Assembly (NCBI RefSeq): GCF_010233585.1
Contig: NZ_CP045997.1
Span: 8,173,896-8,237,895, forward strand
Length of the DNA: 64,000 nucleotides
Source of the DNA: Spirosoma endbachense
GTDB taxonomy: Bacteria; Bacteroidota; Bacteroidia; Cytophagales; Spirosomataceae
Reading direction: 5' to 3'
Shown here: piece after piece, positions 54,114-62,614 of the stretch
Position numbering within the stretch: position 1 is the stretch's first letter
Layout: the number at the start of each line of letters is the position of its first letter
Translations under genes and position numbers: made by a program
The notes under the pieces: generated by a model
The model's input: the letters and a program-made list of their open reading frames with translations, nothing else
Databases searched by the model: none
What the model was told of the DNA's origin: nothing

Positions 54114-55304
54114 TCATTTGCCCCATACCGGAAACGCTTCTCCGACGCCAAACTCTGACCGGTCGGCAGGTAATTCCATAAACGCATCGGCGTCTAATAA
54201 ATTGGCAAAATCGGCGGAGCCGGAGCCGGGGAGTGGGTGCGCCAGTGTCCGGCCATCCGGTTCAGAGGTTAGTCGAACCGGCAAAAAATAAGTGATATCG
54301 GGACGGAACGTGATGGGTTTCGCCAGTTGAGCATACTGAGGAGCGGCACTGACCAAACCGAGCGACGCTCGCAGGTAAGGCATCACATAACGATAGGCAC
54401 AGAGCACCGTTGAAACCGGATTGCCGGGTAAGGCAAAGACGGTTTTTTGCGACGTTGTTCCAAACCACAGGGGTTTTCCGGGACGCTGGGCTATTTGATG
54501 GAATTGTTTCTGAATGCCCAGTTGTGCCAGTACTGCGGGTACAAAATCAGCTTTTCCCGCCGACACACCTCCACTTAAAATCAATAGGTCGTTTTCTGCC
54601 AGCAGCTTCGCTAAGTTATCGGCTAGCACCTGTTCGTCATCAATTATATGGTGTAGTGTTGCCTTGATGCCCAACGATAGCAAAGCGGCTCGAAGCATAT
54701 AGGTGTTCGAGCGCCGAATCTGATAGGGTAAAGGCGCTTCATCCACATCGACTAATTCATCGCCGGTTGAAATCAACGCTACGCGGGGAAGGGCCGTAAC
54801 CGATAGCATTGCCTGACCTACTGAAGTCGCTACGGCAATGGCCGACGGGCCAAGTAACATACCCACGCGTACTAATTCATCTCCAGCCTGTCGGTCCGTA
54901 GCGCGTCGATGAATATGTTGCCCCTGTTCAATGTCATTGAGTGTAATCGTTGCCCGACCGTCGGCAATTGTTACGTCCTCGTACCGAATAACCGTATCGA
55001 CTTCCAGGGGAAGCATGGCTCCGGTCATCACCTCCAGGCAGGCCGTTGGGTCGGGCAGCGTTTGTGGTGGTTGCCCGGCAAACTGTCTGCCAATAATTGG
55101 AAATGTGCGCTGGCCCGATGCATAGGCCGCAAACGAAATCCCAATGCCATCCATCGCAATTCGGTCGAATGGCGGGAAATCACGGTCGGCACGAACGGCT
55201 TCGCGCAGTACGCGGCCAGTGGCTTCGGTGACTGGAATAGACTCTGCGGGCAGCGTCAATAGGTGCTGTTGAGTAATGGCAAACGCGTCGGCAACGGAAA
55301 GCAT
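54114..55304 (-). CDS. moeA: Molybdopterin molybdenumtransferase
   Basis: Inserts molybdate into adenylylated molybdopterin to make molybdenum cofactor. The 396-residue frame from ATG 55304 begins MLSVADAFAITQQHLL; an upstream ATG at 55490 would add a non-conserved stretch across the hairpin repeat and is rejected. The motifs are PPFDRIAMDGIGI, GAMLPLEVDTVIRYED, ALISTGDELV, LSGGVSAGKADFVP and ALPGNPVSTVLC. It is divergent from moaC, so the cofactor genes share one intergenic region. Confidence 0.95.
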   Translation of the reverse strand: MLSVADAFAITQQHLLTLPAESIPVTEATGRVLREAVRADRDFPPFDRIAMDGIGISFAAYASGQRTFPIIGRQFAGQPPQTLPDPTACLEVMTGAMLPLEVDTVIRYEDVTIADGRATITLNDIEQGQHIHRRATDRQAGDELVRVGMLLGPSAIAVATSVGQAMLSVTALPRVALISTGDELVDVDEAPLPYQIRRSNTYMLRAALLSLGIKATLHHIIDDEQVLADNLAKLLAENDLLILSGGVSAGKADFVPAVLAQLGIQKQFHQIAQRPGKPLWFGTTSQKTVFALPGNPVSTVLCAYRYVMPYLRASLGLVSAAPQYAQLAKPITFRPDITYFLPVRLTSEPDGRTLAHPLPGSGSADFANLLDADAFMELPADRSEFGVGEAFPVWGK

Positions 55305-55375
55305 GGGCAATAAATAATGACGAATGAATAATGGACAATGTACAAGGAAAAAATAGAATACAGTTAACCGTCCTC

Positions 55376-55383
55376 TACCTTTG
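55376..55383 (+). promoter_or_regulatory. -7 promoter box candidate for moaC
   Basis: TACCTTTG matches TAnnTTTG. No convincing -33 was seen. If used, transcription starts near 55390 and the hairpin repeat (55401-55478) is wholly in the moaC 5' leader. Confidence 0.4.
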
Positions 55384-55400
55384 TATTTCCATACTCTAGC

Positions 55401-55478
55401 AGGATTTTGCTTGGAGCCGTGCCACGGTTCTTGATGACGATTAATAAACCACCGTCCGCGGCTCCAAGCAAAAATCCT
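55401..55478 (+). repeat. Interspersed hairpin repeat, copy B
   Basis: Left arm 55401-55419 (AGGATTTTGCTTGGAGCCG) pairs with right arm 55459-55478 with a single bulged A. The core 55412-55463 matches copy A (minus strand 44672-44621) at 50 of 52 positions. Within the 39-nt loop ACGGT (55424-55428) can pair with ACCGT (55451-55455). It lies between the divergent moeA and moaC genes. Confidence 0.9.
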
Positions 55479-55510
55479 ATTACTTTTCATTCTCCATTAT
55501 TCATTCGATT

Positions 55511-55999
55511 ATGGATTCTCTTTCTCACCTCAACGCCAGTGGAAATCCGGCGATGGTTGACGTTGGCGCGAAGGCAATAAGTCGTCGCACGGCCCGCGCC
55601 CAAAGTGTCGTTGTTTTAGGGCTTGAAATCATGCAGCATCTGACCCAGTCTGGATCGACCGGGGCCGATATTCAAACGCGGAAAGGCCCCGTATTCCAGA
55701 CGGCCATAATTGCCGGAACCATGGCCGCCAAACGCACCGATGACCTGATTCCTCTCTGCCATTCACTGGGGCTGGATAACTGTCAGATCACGATTACGAC
55801 CGATGGGCCAGACGCTATTGTGGACTGTCTTGTCTCGACGGAAGGCAAAACCGGTGTTGAAATGGAAGCGCTGGTTGGCGCATCGGTAGCGGCTTTAACG
55901 ATCTACGATATGTGTAAGGCCCTCTCGCATGACATTATCATCAGAGAAACCAAATTGATGGAAAAAACGGGTGGGAAACGGGATTTCAAACGTGAATAA
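55511..55999 (+). CDS. moaC: Cyclic pyranopterin monophosphate synthase
   Basis: Molybdenum cofactor synthesis step 1, second half, 162 residues. The typical opening is MVDVGAKAISRRTARAQ. The catalytic motifs are KGPVFQTAIIAGTMAAKRTDDLIPLCHSL and GVEMEALVGASVAALTIYDMCKA, with the conserved Lys and His residues present. It overlaps mobA, so the two are translationally coupled. The other early genes (moaA, moaD, moaE) are not in the window. Confidence 0.97.
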   Translation: MDSLSHLNASGNPAMVDVGAKAISRRTARAQSVVVLGLEIMQHLTQSGSTGADIQTRKGPVFQTAIIAGTMAAKRTDDLIPLCHSLGLDNCQITITTDGPDAIVDCLVSTEGKTGVEMEALVGASVAALTIYDMCKALSHDIIIRETKLMEKTGGKRDFKRE

Positions 56000-56588
56000 G
56001 TCTGGGGCGGATTCTATCAACGGCCTTGTGCTGATTGGTGGGAAAAGTATACGGATGGGGCAGGATAAATCGGTGCTGGCCTATCACGATAAACCCCAGC
56101 GCGAACACCTGACCGATTTGCTTCAGGATTATTGCAGCACGGTCTTCTGGTCGGTCAATCGCCATCAGGCCGCAGAACTGGCCGATGTGGAGCAACCCTT
56201 GATTGTCGATACGTTCGACAACATTGTCGGGCCGCTCAATGGCATTCTGTCGGCGTTTCAGGTGATGCCCGATGCGGCCTGGCTGGTTGTTGCCTGCGAT
56301 ATGCCACTGCTGACGGCTCAGTCGATTCATGCGTTGGTGGCAGGGCGTGATCCCGCGAAACATGCTACCGCTTTCTATGACTCCGACGGTCGGTTTCCTG
56401 AACCGTTGCTGAGTATTTGGGAACCTTCTATCTGGCCGATTTTGCAAAAGGCCATTGGTGAGGGAGCGTATTCACCCCGCCGAATTTTGATGATGAATGA
56501 TGTCCATCTATTAACTGCCCCCAACAATCGTGAGTTAGTGAACATCAATGACCCGGCCGCGAAAGAAGCCCTGAAACATCAGCAGTGA
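55992..56588 (+). CDS. mobA: Molybdenum cofactor guanylyltransferase
   Basis: Attaches GMP to molybdenum cofactor. About 198 residues from GTG 55992, which overlaps the moaC stop (GTGAATAA); another GTG at 55971 is possible. The signature GLVLIGGKSIRMGQDKSVL is the nucleotide-binding loop, and the MoCo-binding part includes VACDMPLL and PLLSIWE. The non-ATG overlapping start suggests coupling to moaC translation. Confidence 0.92.
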   Translation: MNKSGADSINGLVLIGGKSIRMGQDKSVLAYHDKPQREHLTDLLQDYCSTVFWSVNRHQAAELADVEQPLIVDTFDNIVGPLNGILSAFQVMPDAAWLVVACDMPLLTAQSIHALVAGRDPAKHATAFYDSDGRFPEPLLSIWEPSIWPILQKAIGEGAYSPRRILMMNDVHLLTAPNNRELVNINDPAAKEALKHQQ

Positions 56589-56617
56589 ACAGCCGGTTTA
56601 GGTAGAAACAGTTCACC

Positions 56618-57226
56618 ATGAACCTGCTCAGAGACTGGTTGTTTACGGCAACCACTGTATTTTTTTGCGCAGCGGCACAGGCTCAGCGCGCTTCACCATC
56701 GCCAGCATTACGCGACTTCAGCGAACAGCGTATTCGGCATCAGAAAACGCTTGGCTTTGCGCTGGGTGGCTACGCGCTGGCTAACATCGCGGCTGGAAGT
56801 ATTGCAGCCGGACAAACCTCGGGCGAGACGAAATATGTTCACCAGATGAATGTGTATTGGAACCTGTTCAATTTGGGCATTGCCGGAATTGGTTTGCTGG
56901 GCTCACGGAAAGCCAATGCCAAAAACGAAACGTTAGCGCAGGCCATAAAGCGGCATGAAACGATGAAGCAGGTCTTACTCCTGAATGCCGGTTTGGATGT
57001 TGCCTACGTGGTGGGCGGAGCCTATTTGCGCGAACGCAGTCATTCGCATCCCGACAAAAGCGATCAGTTGCAGGGCTATGGTAAGTCGATCATGCTTCAG
57101 GGTGGATTTTTGCTGGCGTTCGATCTGGTCAATTATTTTGTGTTTAAAAGTCGTGGTGATAAACAGGAAATTAAGCTCATTTCGGCCGGGCCAATGGGCG
57201 TGGGGCTGGTTATCCCGATCAGGTAG
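56618..57226 (+). CDS. Membrane protein of unknown function, DUF6992-like
   Basis: Protein of 202 residues with an N-terminal signal peptide (about 1-22, cleavage after AQAQ) and four later hydrophobic segments (about 45-62, 75-97, 118-135, 155-175). The pattern FSEQRIRHQKTLGFALGGYALANI and VYWNLFNLGIAGIG resembles a Bacteroidota-specific family (DUF6992, recalled from memory). Function unknown. It starts 29 bp after mobA and may share its transcript. Confidence 0.75.
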   Translation: MNLLRDWLFTATTVFFCAAAQAQRASPSPALRDFSEQRIRHQKTLGFALGGYALANIAAGSIAAGQTSGETKYVHQMNVYWNLFNLGIAGIGLLGSRKANAKNETLAQAIKRHETMKQVLLLNAGLDVAYVVGGAYLRERSHSHPDKSDQLQGYGKSIMLQGGFLLAFDLVNYFVFKSRGDKQEIKLISAGPMGVGLVIPIR

Positions 57227-57322
57227 ATGGCTTTTTGTCTGGTTCGCCGGTAATTCCGGTGGATGCCTGAACTTATCTGTGTAGGGTTCGGTTTTGCGAT
57301 AATTCACTAGTCGCAAGGCATC

Positions 57323-58108
57323 ATGCAAACGATTTTACAACCTTTCCAGACGTTTATCGACAAAGCCATTGAGCGTATCCAGAATGACCCCGAAACCATC
57401 GGGTTAGCCATTGGGGGTTCCTGGATTACGAAGACTATCGACACGTATTCCGATCTTGACCTGGTGTTGGTGACCAACCAGCCAATTGCCCATGATCTGA
57501 ACCAGATGCGATCTTATGCGTCCCGCTTTGGCACAATGCTGTCGTCGTTTCGGGGTGATCATGTTGGTGAACTCCGTTTACTGATTGCCTTGTATGAGTC
57601 ACCGTTGCTGCACGTTGACATTAAATTTCTGACTCTTCCTGAATTTTATCAGCGCGTTGAAGATCCAGTAATTGTTTGGGAGCGTGATGGCCTGCTGACG
57701 TCGGTTATTCAGCAATCAGAAGCTCAATATCCTCCTTTCGATTTCCAATGGACGGAAGACCGTTTCTGGATTTGGGTTCATTATGCGGCATTGAAAATTG
57801 GCAGGGGGGAGTATTTTGAAGCAATGGATTTTCTTTCTTTTGTGCGAAATGTCGTACTTGGCCCGATGCTACACTTGAAAAAAGGTGGACTGCCCAGAGG
57901 AGTAAGGCGGATTGAAACAATGGCCGATCCGGCTGATCTGGAAACCTTGCGTAGCACAATCGCCAGACCCGACCGGGACTCATTGCTTGACAGTTTAAAG
58001 GCGTGCATTCGTTTATACAGTGAGTTGCGCGATTTGCTTGCTCCAGATACAGTACACAGACACGACGCGGCACAGATGGCCGTTCAGAATTATTTGACGA
58101 CACTTTAA
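57323..58108 (+). CDS. Nucleotidyltransferase-domain protein
   Basis: Cytoplasmic protein of 261 residues. The polymerase-beta-like motif GGSWITKTIDTYSDLDLVLV (about residues 33-52) has both catalytic Asp. The C-terminal half is helical (FRSTLDSLKACIRLYSEL-type; LLDSLKACIRLYSELRDLL) and suggests aminoglycoside-adenylyltransferase-like proteins. The substrate is unknown and antibiotic resistance is not established. It is followed 3 bp later by a deaminase gene. Confidence 0.85.
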   Translation: MQTILQPFQTFIDKAIERIQNDPETIGLAIGGSWITKTIDTYSDLDLVLVTNQPIAHDLNQMRSYASRFGTMLSSFRGDHVGELRLLIALYESPLLHVDIKFLTLPEFYQRVEDPVIVWERDGLLTSVIQQSEAQYPPFDFQWTEDRFWIWVHYAALKIGRGEYFEAMDFLSFVRNVVLGPMLHLKKGGLPRGVRRIETMADPADLETLRSTIARPDRDSLLDSLKACIRLYSELRDLLAPDTVHRHDAAQMAVQNYLTTL

Positions 58109-58111
58109 CTC

Positions 58112-58618
58112 ATGCAAAATCAGGAAATACCGCCGAATCAGCCATTGGTCACCGATGATGACTTTTTACGGGAGGCCATCCGGCTGGCACGGGAAGGAAT
58201 GGCATCCGGACAGGGCGGTCCATTTGGCTCAGTCATTGTTCGTAACGGCGAAATTGTTGGGCAAGGCTGCAACCAGGTAACCTCCACCAACGACCCAACG
58301 GCCCATGCCGAAGTGGTTGCCATTCGCGATGCCTGCCGGAATCTGGGAACATTTCAGCTGGACGGCTGTACACTCTATGCCTCCTGCGAGCCCTGCCCAA
58401 TGTGTCTGGGTGCTATTTACTGGGCGCGCCCGAGTCGAATTGTGTATGGTGCTTTTCATTATGATGCCGCACGGGCGGGCTTCGACGACCATTTTATTTA
58501 CGGTGAATTAGAGAAACCCCGTGAAGAACGCCGGATACCCATGCAACAGGCCCTGCGCGACGAAGCGAATGCTGTTTTCGATGAATGGATCGCTATGGAT
58601 GTGCGAACGTTGTATTAA
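58112..58618 (+). CDS. guaD: Guanine-deaminase-like nucleoside/base deaminase
   Basis: Zinc-dependent deaminase of 168 residues. The zinc site is HAEVVAIRDACRNLG (His and catalytic Glu) with PCPMCLGAIYWARP (two Cys). The C-terminal part GAFHYDAARAGFDDHFIYGELEKP matches Bacillus-type guanine deaminases better than TadA, which would instead have a YGA...KAGA pattern. It should turn guanine to xanthine. It lies 3 bp after a nucleotidyltransferase gene and is probably co-transcribed. Confidence 0.85.
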   Translation: MQNQEIPPNQPLVTDDDFLREAIRLAREGMASGQGGPFGSVIVRNGEIVGQGCNQVTSTNDPTAHAEVVAIRDACRNLGTFQLDGCTLYASCEPCPMCLGAIYWARPSRIVYGAFHYDAARAGFDDHFIYGELEKPREERRIPMQQALRDEANAVFDEWIAMDVRTLY

Positions 58619-58732
58619 GTCAACTGCACTATTTGGCCGGTCCGCCGGTTTCTCATAGACATTCATGTAAGTTCGTATCGGCAAAAACCATCCACTCGGG
58701 AGACGTAACGTATTACATCTCTACAAAAGCCG

Positions 58733-58740
58733 TACTTTTG
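58733..58740 (+). promoter_or_regulatory. -7 promoter box candidate for the Kdo/Kdn operon
   Basis: TACTTTTG matches TAnnTTTG; no good -33 was found. Transcription would begin near 58747, about 55 nt before the first ATG of the operon (58803). Confidence 0.45.
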
Positions 58741-58802
58741 CAAAAAAAACGGGTCGCTTACAGAGAAAATTTTCCGAAGCGGCTTTCTAAACGGTTTTCG
58801 TT

Positions 58803-60008
58803 ATGCCAGGAATGGAATTTTTTGGAGCGGCCGAGCGCAAGGAAATCAATGATGTGCTTGAGACCGGTATCCTGTTTCGCTACAATCACGAAGCACAACG
58901 CAACAATATTTATAAAGCCCGTGAGTTTGAGGCTGAGGTTGCTAAACTGGTAGGTGCCAACTACGCTCATGCGGTTTCGAGCGGATCAACCGCCGTTCTG
59001 TGTGCATTAGCTGCTGCCGGAATTGGTGCTGGCGATGAGGTCATTGTACCGCCGTTCACCTACATCGCTACGGTCGAAGCTGTTCTGATGGCGGGCGCAT
59101 TGCCTGTTTTCGCTGACATCGACGACACACTTTGTTTAAGTGCCGATGGTATTCGCAAGGCGATTACCCCGAAAACGAAAGCGGTTTGTCTTGTTCATAT
59201 GTGTGGCCAGATGGCTGATATGGATGCAATCATGGCGGTTATTCAGGAAAACAACCTGGTATTGGTTGAAGACGCCGGGCAGGCCATGGGTGCGAGCTAT
59301 AAAGGTGTTTCGACGGGTTTGTGGGGTAAGACTGGCGCCTATTCGTTCGACTTTTTTAAGATCGCGACGGCTGGCGAAGGCGGAATTATGGTCACGAACG
59401 ATGAAACGGCCTATAAACACGCGGACTCCTATTCTGATCATGGTCACGACCACATTGGTACGAATCGGGGTATGGAACAGCATCCCATTATGGGGTTCAA
59501 TTATCGGATCAGCGAACTCCATGCTGCTGTTGGCGTAGTACAGACGCGCCGGGTTCCGGAAATAATTCAACGGAATAATATTCACAAAACCCAGTTCATG
59601 TCGGCATTGGGTCAGGTTCCGGGCCTATCGTTCGCTCGTATTCCCGATACCAATGGTGATTCGGCAACGTTCCTGAATCTGCTGCTGCCCGATACTGAAA
59701 CCGCCGGGCGGGTGATTGCCGAATTGAATGCTGCTGGCGTGGGAGGCTTCAACTACTGGTTCACGAATATGTATCATTTCATTAACCAGTGGACCCACCT
59801 GAAAGATATGCGTACGGCTGCCGCATTGCCCATAGAAAAATTCGGCGCTCCGCAAGATTATAACAACCTCGACATACCGAATGCGCAGGCGGTGGTTGGG
59901 CGGTTGATTTCGTTCGGCATTCGGGCAACGTGGACCACTGACGAAGTCGATGCACTGGCAGCAAACATCGAGGCCGCCGTTCGGAAAGCCACTTTGGTAG
60001 AAGCGTAA
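58803..60008 (+). CDS. kdnA: 8-amino-3,8-dideoxy-manno-octulosonate transaminase (DegT family)
   Basis: PLP-dependent sugar aminotransferase of 401 residues. The PLP lysine is in SFDFFKIATAGEGGIM, and the cofactor Asp in VEDAGQAMGASYKG. Shared features of DegT/DnrJ/EryC1/StrS enzymes are SSGSTAVLCALAAAGIG and PPFTYIATVEAV. Next to a KdnB-type dehydrogenase, and upstream of Kdo genes, it should be KdnA, which aminates 8-oxo-Kdo to 8-amino-Kdo for lipopolysaccharide. The assignment comes from family plus context (KdnA/KdnB are known from Shewanella). It is the first gene of the operon. Confidence 0.85.
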   Translation: MPGMEFFGAAERKEINDVLETGILFRYNHEAQRNNIYKAREFEAEVAKLVGANYAHAVSSGSTAVLCALAAAGIGAGDEVIVPPFTYIATVEAVLMAGALPVFADIDDTLCLSADGIRKAITPKTKAVCLVHMCGQMADMDAIMAVIQENNLVLVEDAGQAMGASYKGVSTGLWGKTGAYSFDFFKIATAGEGGIMVTNDETAYKHADSYSDHGHDHIGTNRGMEQHPIMGFNYRISELHAAVGVVQTRRVPEIIQRNNIHKTQFMSALGQVPGLSFARIPDTNGDSATFLNLLLPDTETAGRVIAELNAAGVGGFNYWFTNMYHFINQWTHLKDMRTAAALPIEKFGAPQDYNNLDIPNAQAVVGRLISFGIRATWTTDEVDALAANIEAAVRKATLVEA

Positions 60009-60037
60009 TTGTTCAGTAAATATGGCTTAACAACACA

Positions 60038-61141
60038 ATGGTAGCAGCACCAACACAAACCATACATAAGAATTTCAAAGGGGTCGAGAAAACCGTTTAC
60101 GGGCGGGGTAGCTTCGATCAGCTTGATGCTATTCTGGCTCCGCGCCGGGCCGACAACGAGGGTTATTTTGTCTTTCTGGTCGATAACTACTTCAAAGGCA
60201 AACCGCTCGAAGGGCGCGTTCCGGCTCATGACGAAGACCTGACCTATTACCTCAGTGTTGAAGAACACGAACCAACCACGGACCAGATCGACCAGCTCCG
60301 TGACGAAATTCTGGCCAAAAAAGGATTGCCGTCAGGGGTAGTTGGCATTGGCGGTGGGAGCATTATGGACATTGCCAAAGCGCTGTCGCTGATGCTCACC
60401 AACGAAGGATCGTCAACGCTCTACCAGGGTTTGGATCTGATCAAAGTACCGGGCATTTATCATGTTGGTGTGCCAACTATTTCAGGAACGGGCGCCGAAG
60501 TTTCGATGACCGCTGTATTGACTGGCCCCGAAAAAAAACTGGGCCTGAAATGCGAATGGACGGTATTCAATCAGATCGTTCTTGATCCTGAACTGATTGC
60601 TAGTGTACCGCGTAACTGGTGGTTCTATACCGGTATGGATACCTACATTCACTGCGTGGAGTCGGAGAATGGGCGGATGAATAATGCCTACTCACATGCC
60701 TACGCCGAGCAGTCTATGAAACTTTGCCGGGAGGTCTATCTGGGTGAAAACTCAGGCCAGACACCGGAAAATGACGATAAGCTGATGGTTGCTTCGATGA
60801 TGGGCGGTTTAAGCCTGACCTATTCTGAAGTTGGGGTATGCCACGCACTCAGTTACGGCTTGTCGAAAATTCTGGGAACTCGCCATTGTTATGCCAATTG
60901 TCTGATCATGAATCACCTGGAAGACTACTATCCGCAGGGTGTAGCCGAATTTAAGCAAATGGTGGCGTATCATCAGATTGATTTGCCGCAGGACTTATCG
61001 AAAGACTGGAGCGATGATACGATTACACAAATGGCGCATGTATCGTACAACCTGCCACATATGTGGCTGCACGCCATCGGCGACAACTGGCAGGAAGTGA
61101 TTACAATCGATCTGCTGAAAGACCTGTTCCGGCGGTTGTAA
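60038..61141 (+). CDS. kdnB: 3-deoxy-manno-octulosonate 8-oxidase (iron-type alcohol dehydrogenase)
   Basis: Metal-dependent alcohol dehydrogenase of 367 residues. The nucleotide-binding motif is VVGIGGGSIMDIAKALSLML, followed by GVPTISGTGAEVSM; the metal ligands lie in GMDTYIHCVES and VCHALSYGLSKILGTRHCYANCLIMNHL. In Shewanella, KdnB oxidises Kdo at C8 before KdnA aminates it; the close pairing (29 bp gap) supports that role here. The 3' end is normal for the family. Confidence 0.85.
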   Translation: MVAAPTQTIHKNFKGVEKTVYGRGSFDQLDAILAPRRADNEGYFVFLVDNYFKGKPLEGRVPAHDEDLTYYLSVEEHEPTTDQIDQLRDEILAKKGLPSGVVGIGGGSIMDIAKALSLMLTNEGSSTLYQGLDLIKVPGIYHVGVPTISGTGAEVSMTAVLTGPEKKLGLKCEWTVFNQIVLDPELIASVPRNWWFYTGMDTYIHCVESENGRMNNAYSHAYAEQSMKLCREVYLGENSGQTPENDDKLMVASMMGGLSLTYSEVGVCHALSYGLSKILGTRHCYANCLIMNHLEDYYPQGVAEFKQMVAYHQIDLPQDLSKDWSDDTITQMAHVSYNLPHMWLHAIGDNWQEVITIDLLKDLFRRL

Positions 61142-61168
61142 GAGAAAGACTATAGTCCCTGGCTACTG

Positions 61169-61672
61169 ATGAAACGCTCACTGAGAATCCTCCTTATTGT
61201 ACTCACCGTATTGGTAAATATCGGGTGCGACCAGGTGTCAAAAAAGGTAGTGAGAGAGAAGATTAGCTATGGGGAAAGCATTCGACTTCTGGATAGCCAT
61301 TTAACAGTAACCAAGGTTGAAAATACTGGCGCTTTCCTGAGCTTGGGCGAATCGTTACCGCCATTTCTTAAACAACTATTGCTGCTGATCTTGCCTCTGA
61401 TCGCAATAAGCCTGGGTTTTGCTTATCTGTTGGTTAAATTCAAAACACCCCGGTTGTTTGTAATCGGAGCGTGTTTTGTGATTGGCGGTGGCATCGGCAA
61501 TATGATCGACCGGATGGCTTACGGCTCAGTGACAGATTTTCTGCACATCAGCTTTGGTATTTTTCAAACCGGGATCTTCAACATGGCTGATGTGTCGGTC
61601 ATGCTGGGAGCCGGATTTATTTTGCTCTCGTCGTTCCTGAAAACCCGGAAGGATGAGAACCAGCTAATTTAA
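61169..61672 (+). CDS. lspA: Lipoprotein signal peptidase (signal peptidase II)
   Basis: Inner-membrane aspartic protease of 167 residues with four hydrophobic helices. It cuts the signal peptide from diacylated prolipoproteins. The motifs are NIGCDQVSKKVV, ENTGAFLSLGE, GGGIGNMIDRMAYGSVTDFL (first Asp) and FNMADVSVMLG (second Asp). Its place between kdnB and kdsA (27-bp and 12-bp gaps) ties envelope lipoprotein processing to the sugar operon. Confidence 0.96.
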   Translation: MKRSLRILLIVLTVLVNIGCDQVSKKVVREKISYGESIRLLDSHLTVTKVENTGAFLSLGESLPPFLKQLLLLILPLIAISLGFAYLLVKFKTPRLFVIGACFVIGGGIGNMIDRMAYGSVTDFLHISFGIFQTGIFNMADVSVMLGAGFILLSSFLKTRKDENQLI

Positions 61673-61684
61673 AACGACAAACCA

Positions 61685-62536
61685 ATGTCTCAAAAAATCG
61701 TTCGCGTTGGCGACATCGAATGCGGGTCGGATGAGTTATTTCTCATTTCAGGGCCCTGCGTTATCGAAGACGAAAAAATCATGATGACGGTGGCCGAACA
61801 ACTCCGGGAAATCCAGGAGCGGGTCGGCATCAAGATCATTTATAAATCATCATTCCAGAAAGATAACCGGTCAAGCCTGAACTACTACAATGGCCCCGGT
61901 ATCGAAAAAGGGATGAAGATTCTGGCGAAGGTAAAGGAGCAGTTCGGCTTCCCATTGCTGACCGATGTGCATTATCCGGATCAATGTGCGCCCGTTGCAG
62001 AAGTGGTCGATGTGCTGCAAATTCCGGCTTACCTCTGTATGCAAACGATGCTGGTGGTGGCTGCTGCTAAAACAGGGCGTGTTGTCAATGTGAAACACGG
62101 CCAGTTTCTGGCACCGGAAAACATGAAACACCCGGTCAAAAAGATCGAAGATTCGGGTAACGACCAAATCATTCTGACCGAGCGCGGCTACACATTCGGG
62201 TATAACGACCTCGTGGTCGATCCACGTAGCTTCTACCACATGGCCCGTACCAACTATCCGGTTGTGTTCGACGTAACGCATGCCATCCGGAAGTACGGTA
62301 TTCCTTCAGCTGATGCGAAGGGAGGAGCCCGTGAATACCTACCCGTACTGGCCCGTGCAGGTGTGGCGGCTGGTGTCGACGGATTGTTCGTTGAAACGCA
62401 TACCTGCCCATCGGAAGCTCTTTGTGATGCCGCCAGTCAGCTGGATATTCGTTATCTGGAAGAATTTTTGAAACCGTTGCTCGAACTGCATGCGGTTGAA
62501 GTAAAATACCGCAATACCCTGCCAGAATTGGCCTAA
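61685..62536 (+). CDS. kdsA: 3-deoxy-8-phosphooctulonate synthase
   Basis: Condenses arabinose-5-phosphate and PEP to Kdo-8-phosphate; 283 residues. The metal-type signature GPCVIED carries the Cys ligand, with DVTH and the ETH...CD Glu/Asp ligands, so a class II metal-dependent enzyme is inferred. KSSFQKDNRSS is also conserved. The loop that is usually LCRQTDLL reads LCMQTMLV: Arg is Met119 and Asp is Met122. The Arg normally binds the phosphate of arabinose-5-phosphate from the neighbouring subunit. VNVKHGQF has His for the usual second Lys. The fold motifs are otherwise complete. Confidence 0.9.
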   Translation: MSQKIVRVGDIECGSDELFLISGPCVIEDEKIMMTVAEQLREIQERVGIKIIYKSSFQKDNRSSLNYYNGPGIEKGMKILAKVKEQFGFPLLTDVHYPDQCAPVAEVVDVLQIPAYLCMQTMLVVAAAKTGRVVNVKHGQFLAPENMKHPVKKIEDSGNDQIILTERGYTFGYNDLVVDPRSFYHMARTNYPVVFDVTHAIRKYGIPSADAKGGAREYLPVLARAGVAAGVDGLFVETHTCPSEALCDAASQLDIRYLEEFLKPLLELHAVEVKYRNTLPELA

Positions 62537-62540
62537 CTAG

Positions 62541-62605
62541 TGAAGCATTAAGCGTACAACGTGAAGAATAGAACTGTATCTTCATGTTGTACGCTTAATG
62601 CTTCA
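62541..62605. repeat. 27-bp near-perfect inverted repeat in the Kdo operon
   Basis: Left arm 62541-62567 (TGAAGCATTAAGCGTACAAC...) pairs with right arm 62579-62605 at 26 of 27 positions, the exception being a G-T pair; the loop is 11 nt. It lies between kdsA and the phosphatase gene, 9 bp before the next ATG. No T-run follows, so it may limit or stabilise the transcript rather than end it. Confidence 0.85.
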
Positions 62606-62614
62606 GTCTGCTAA

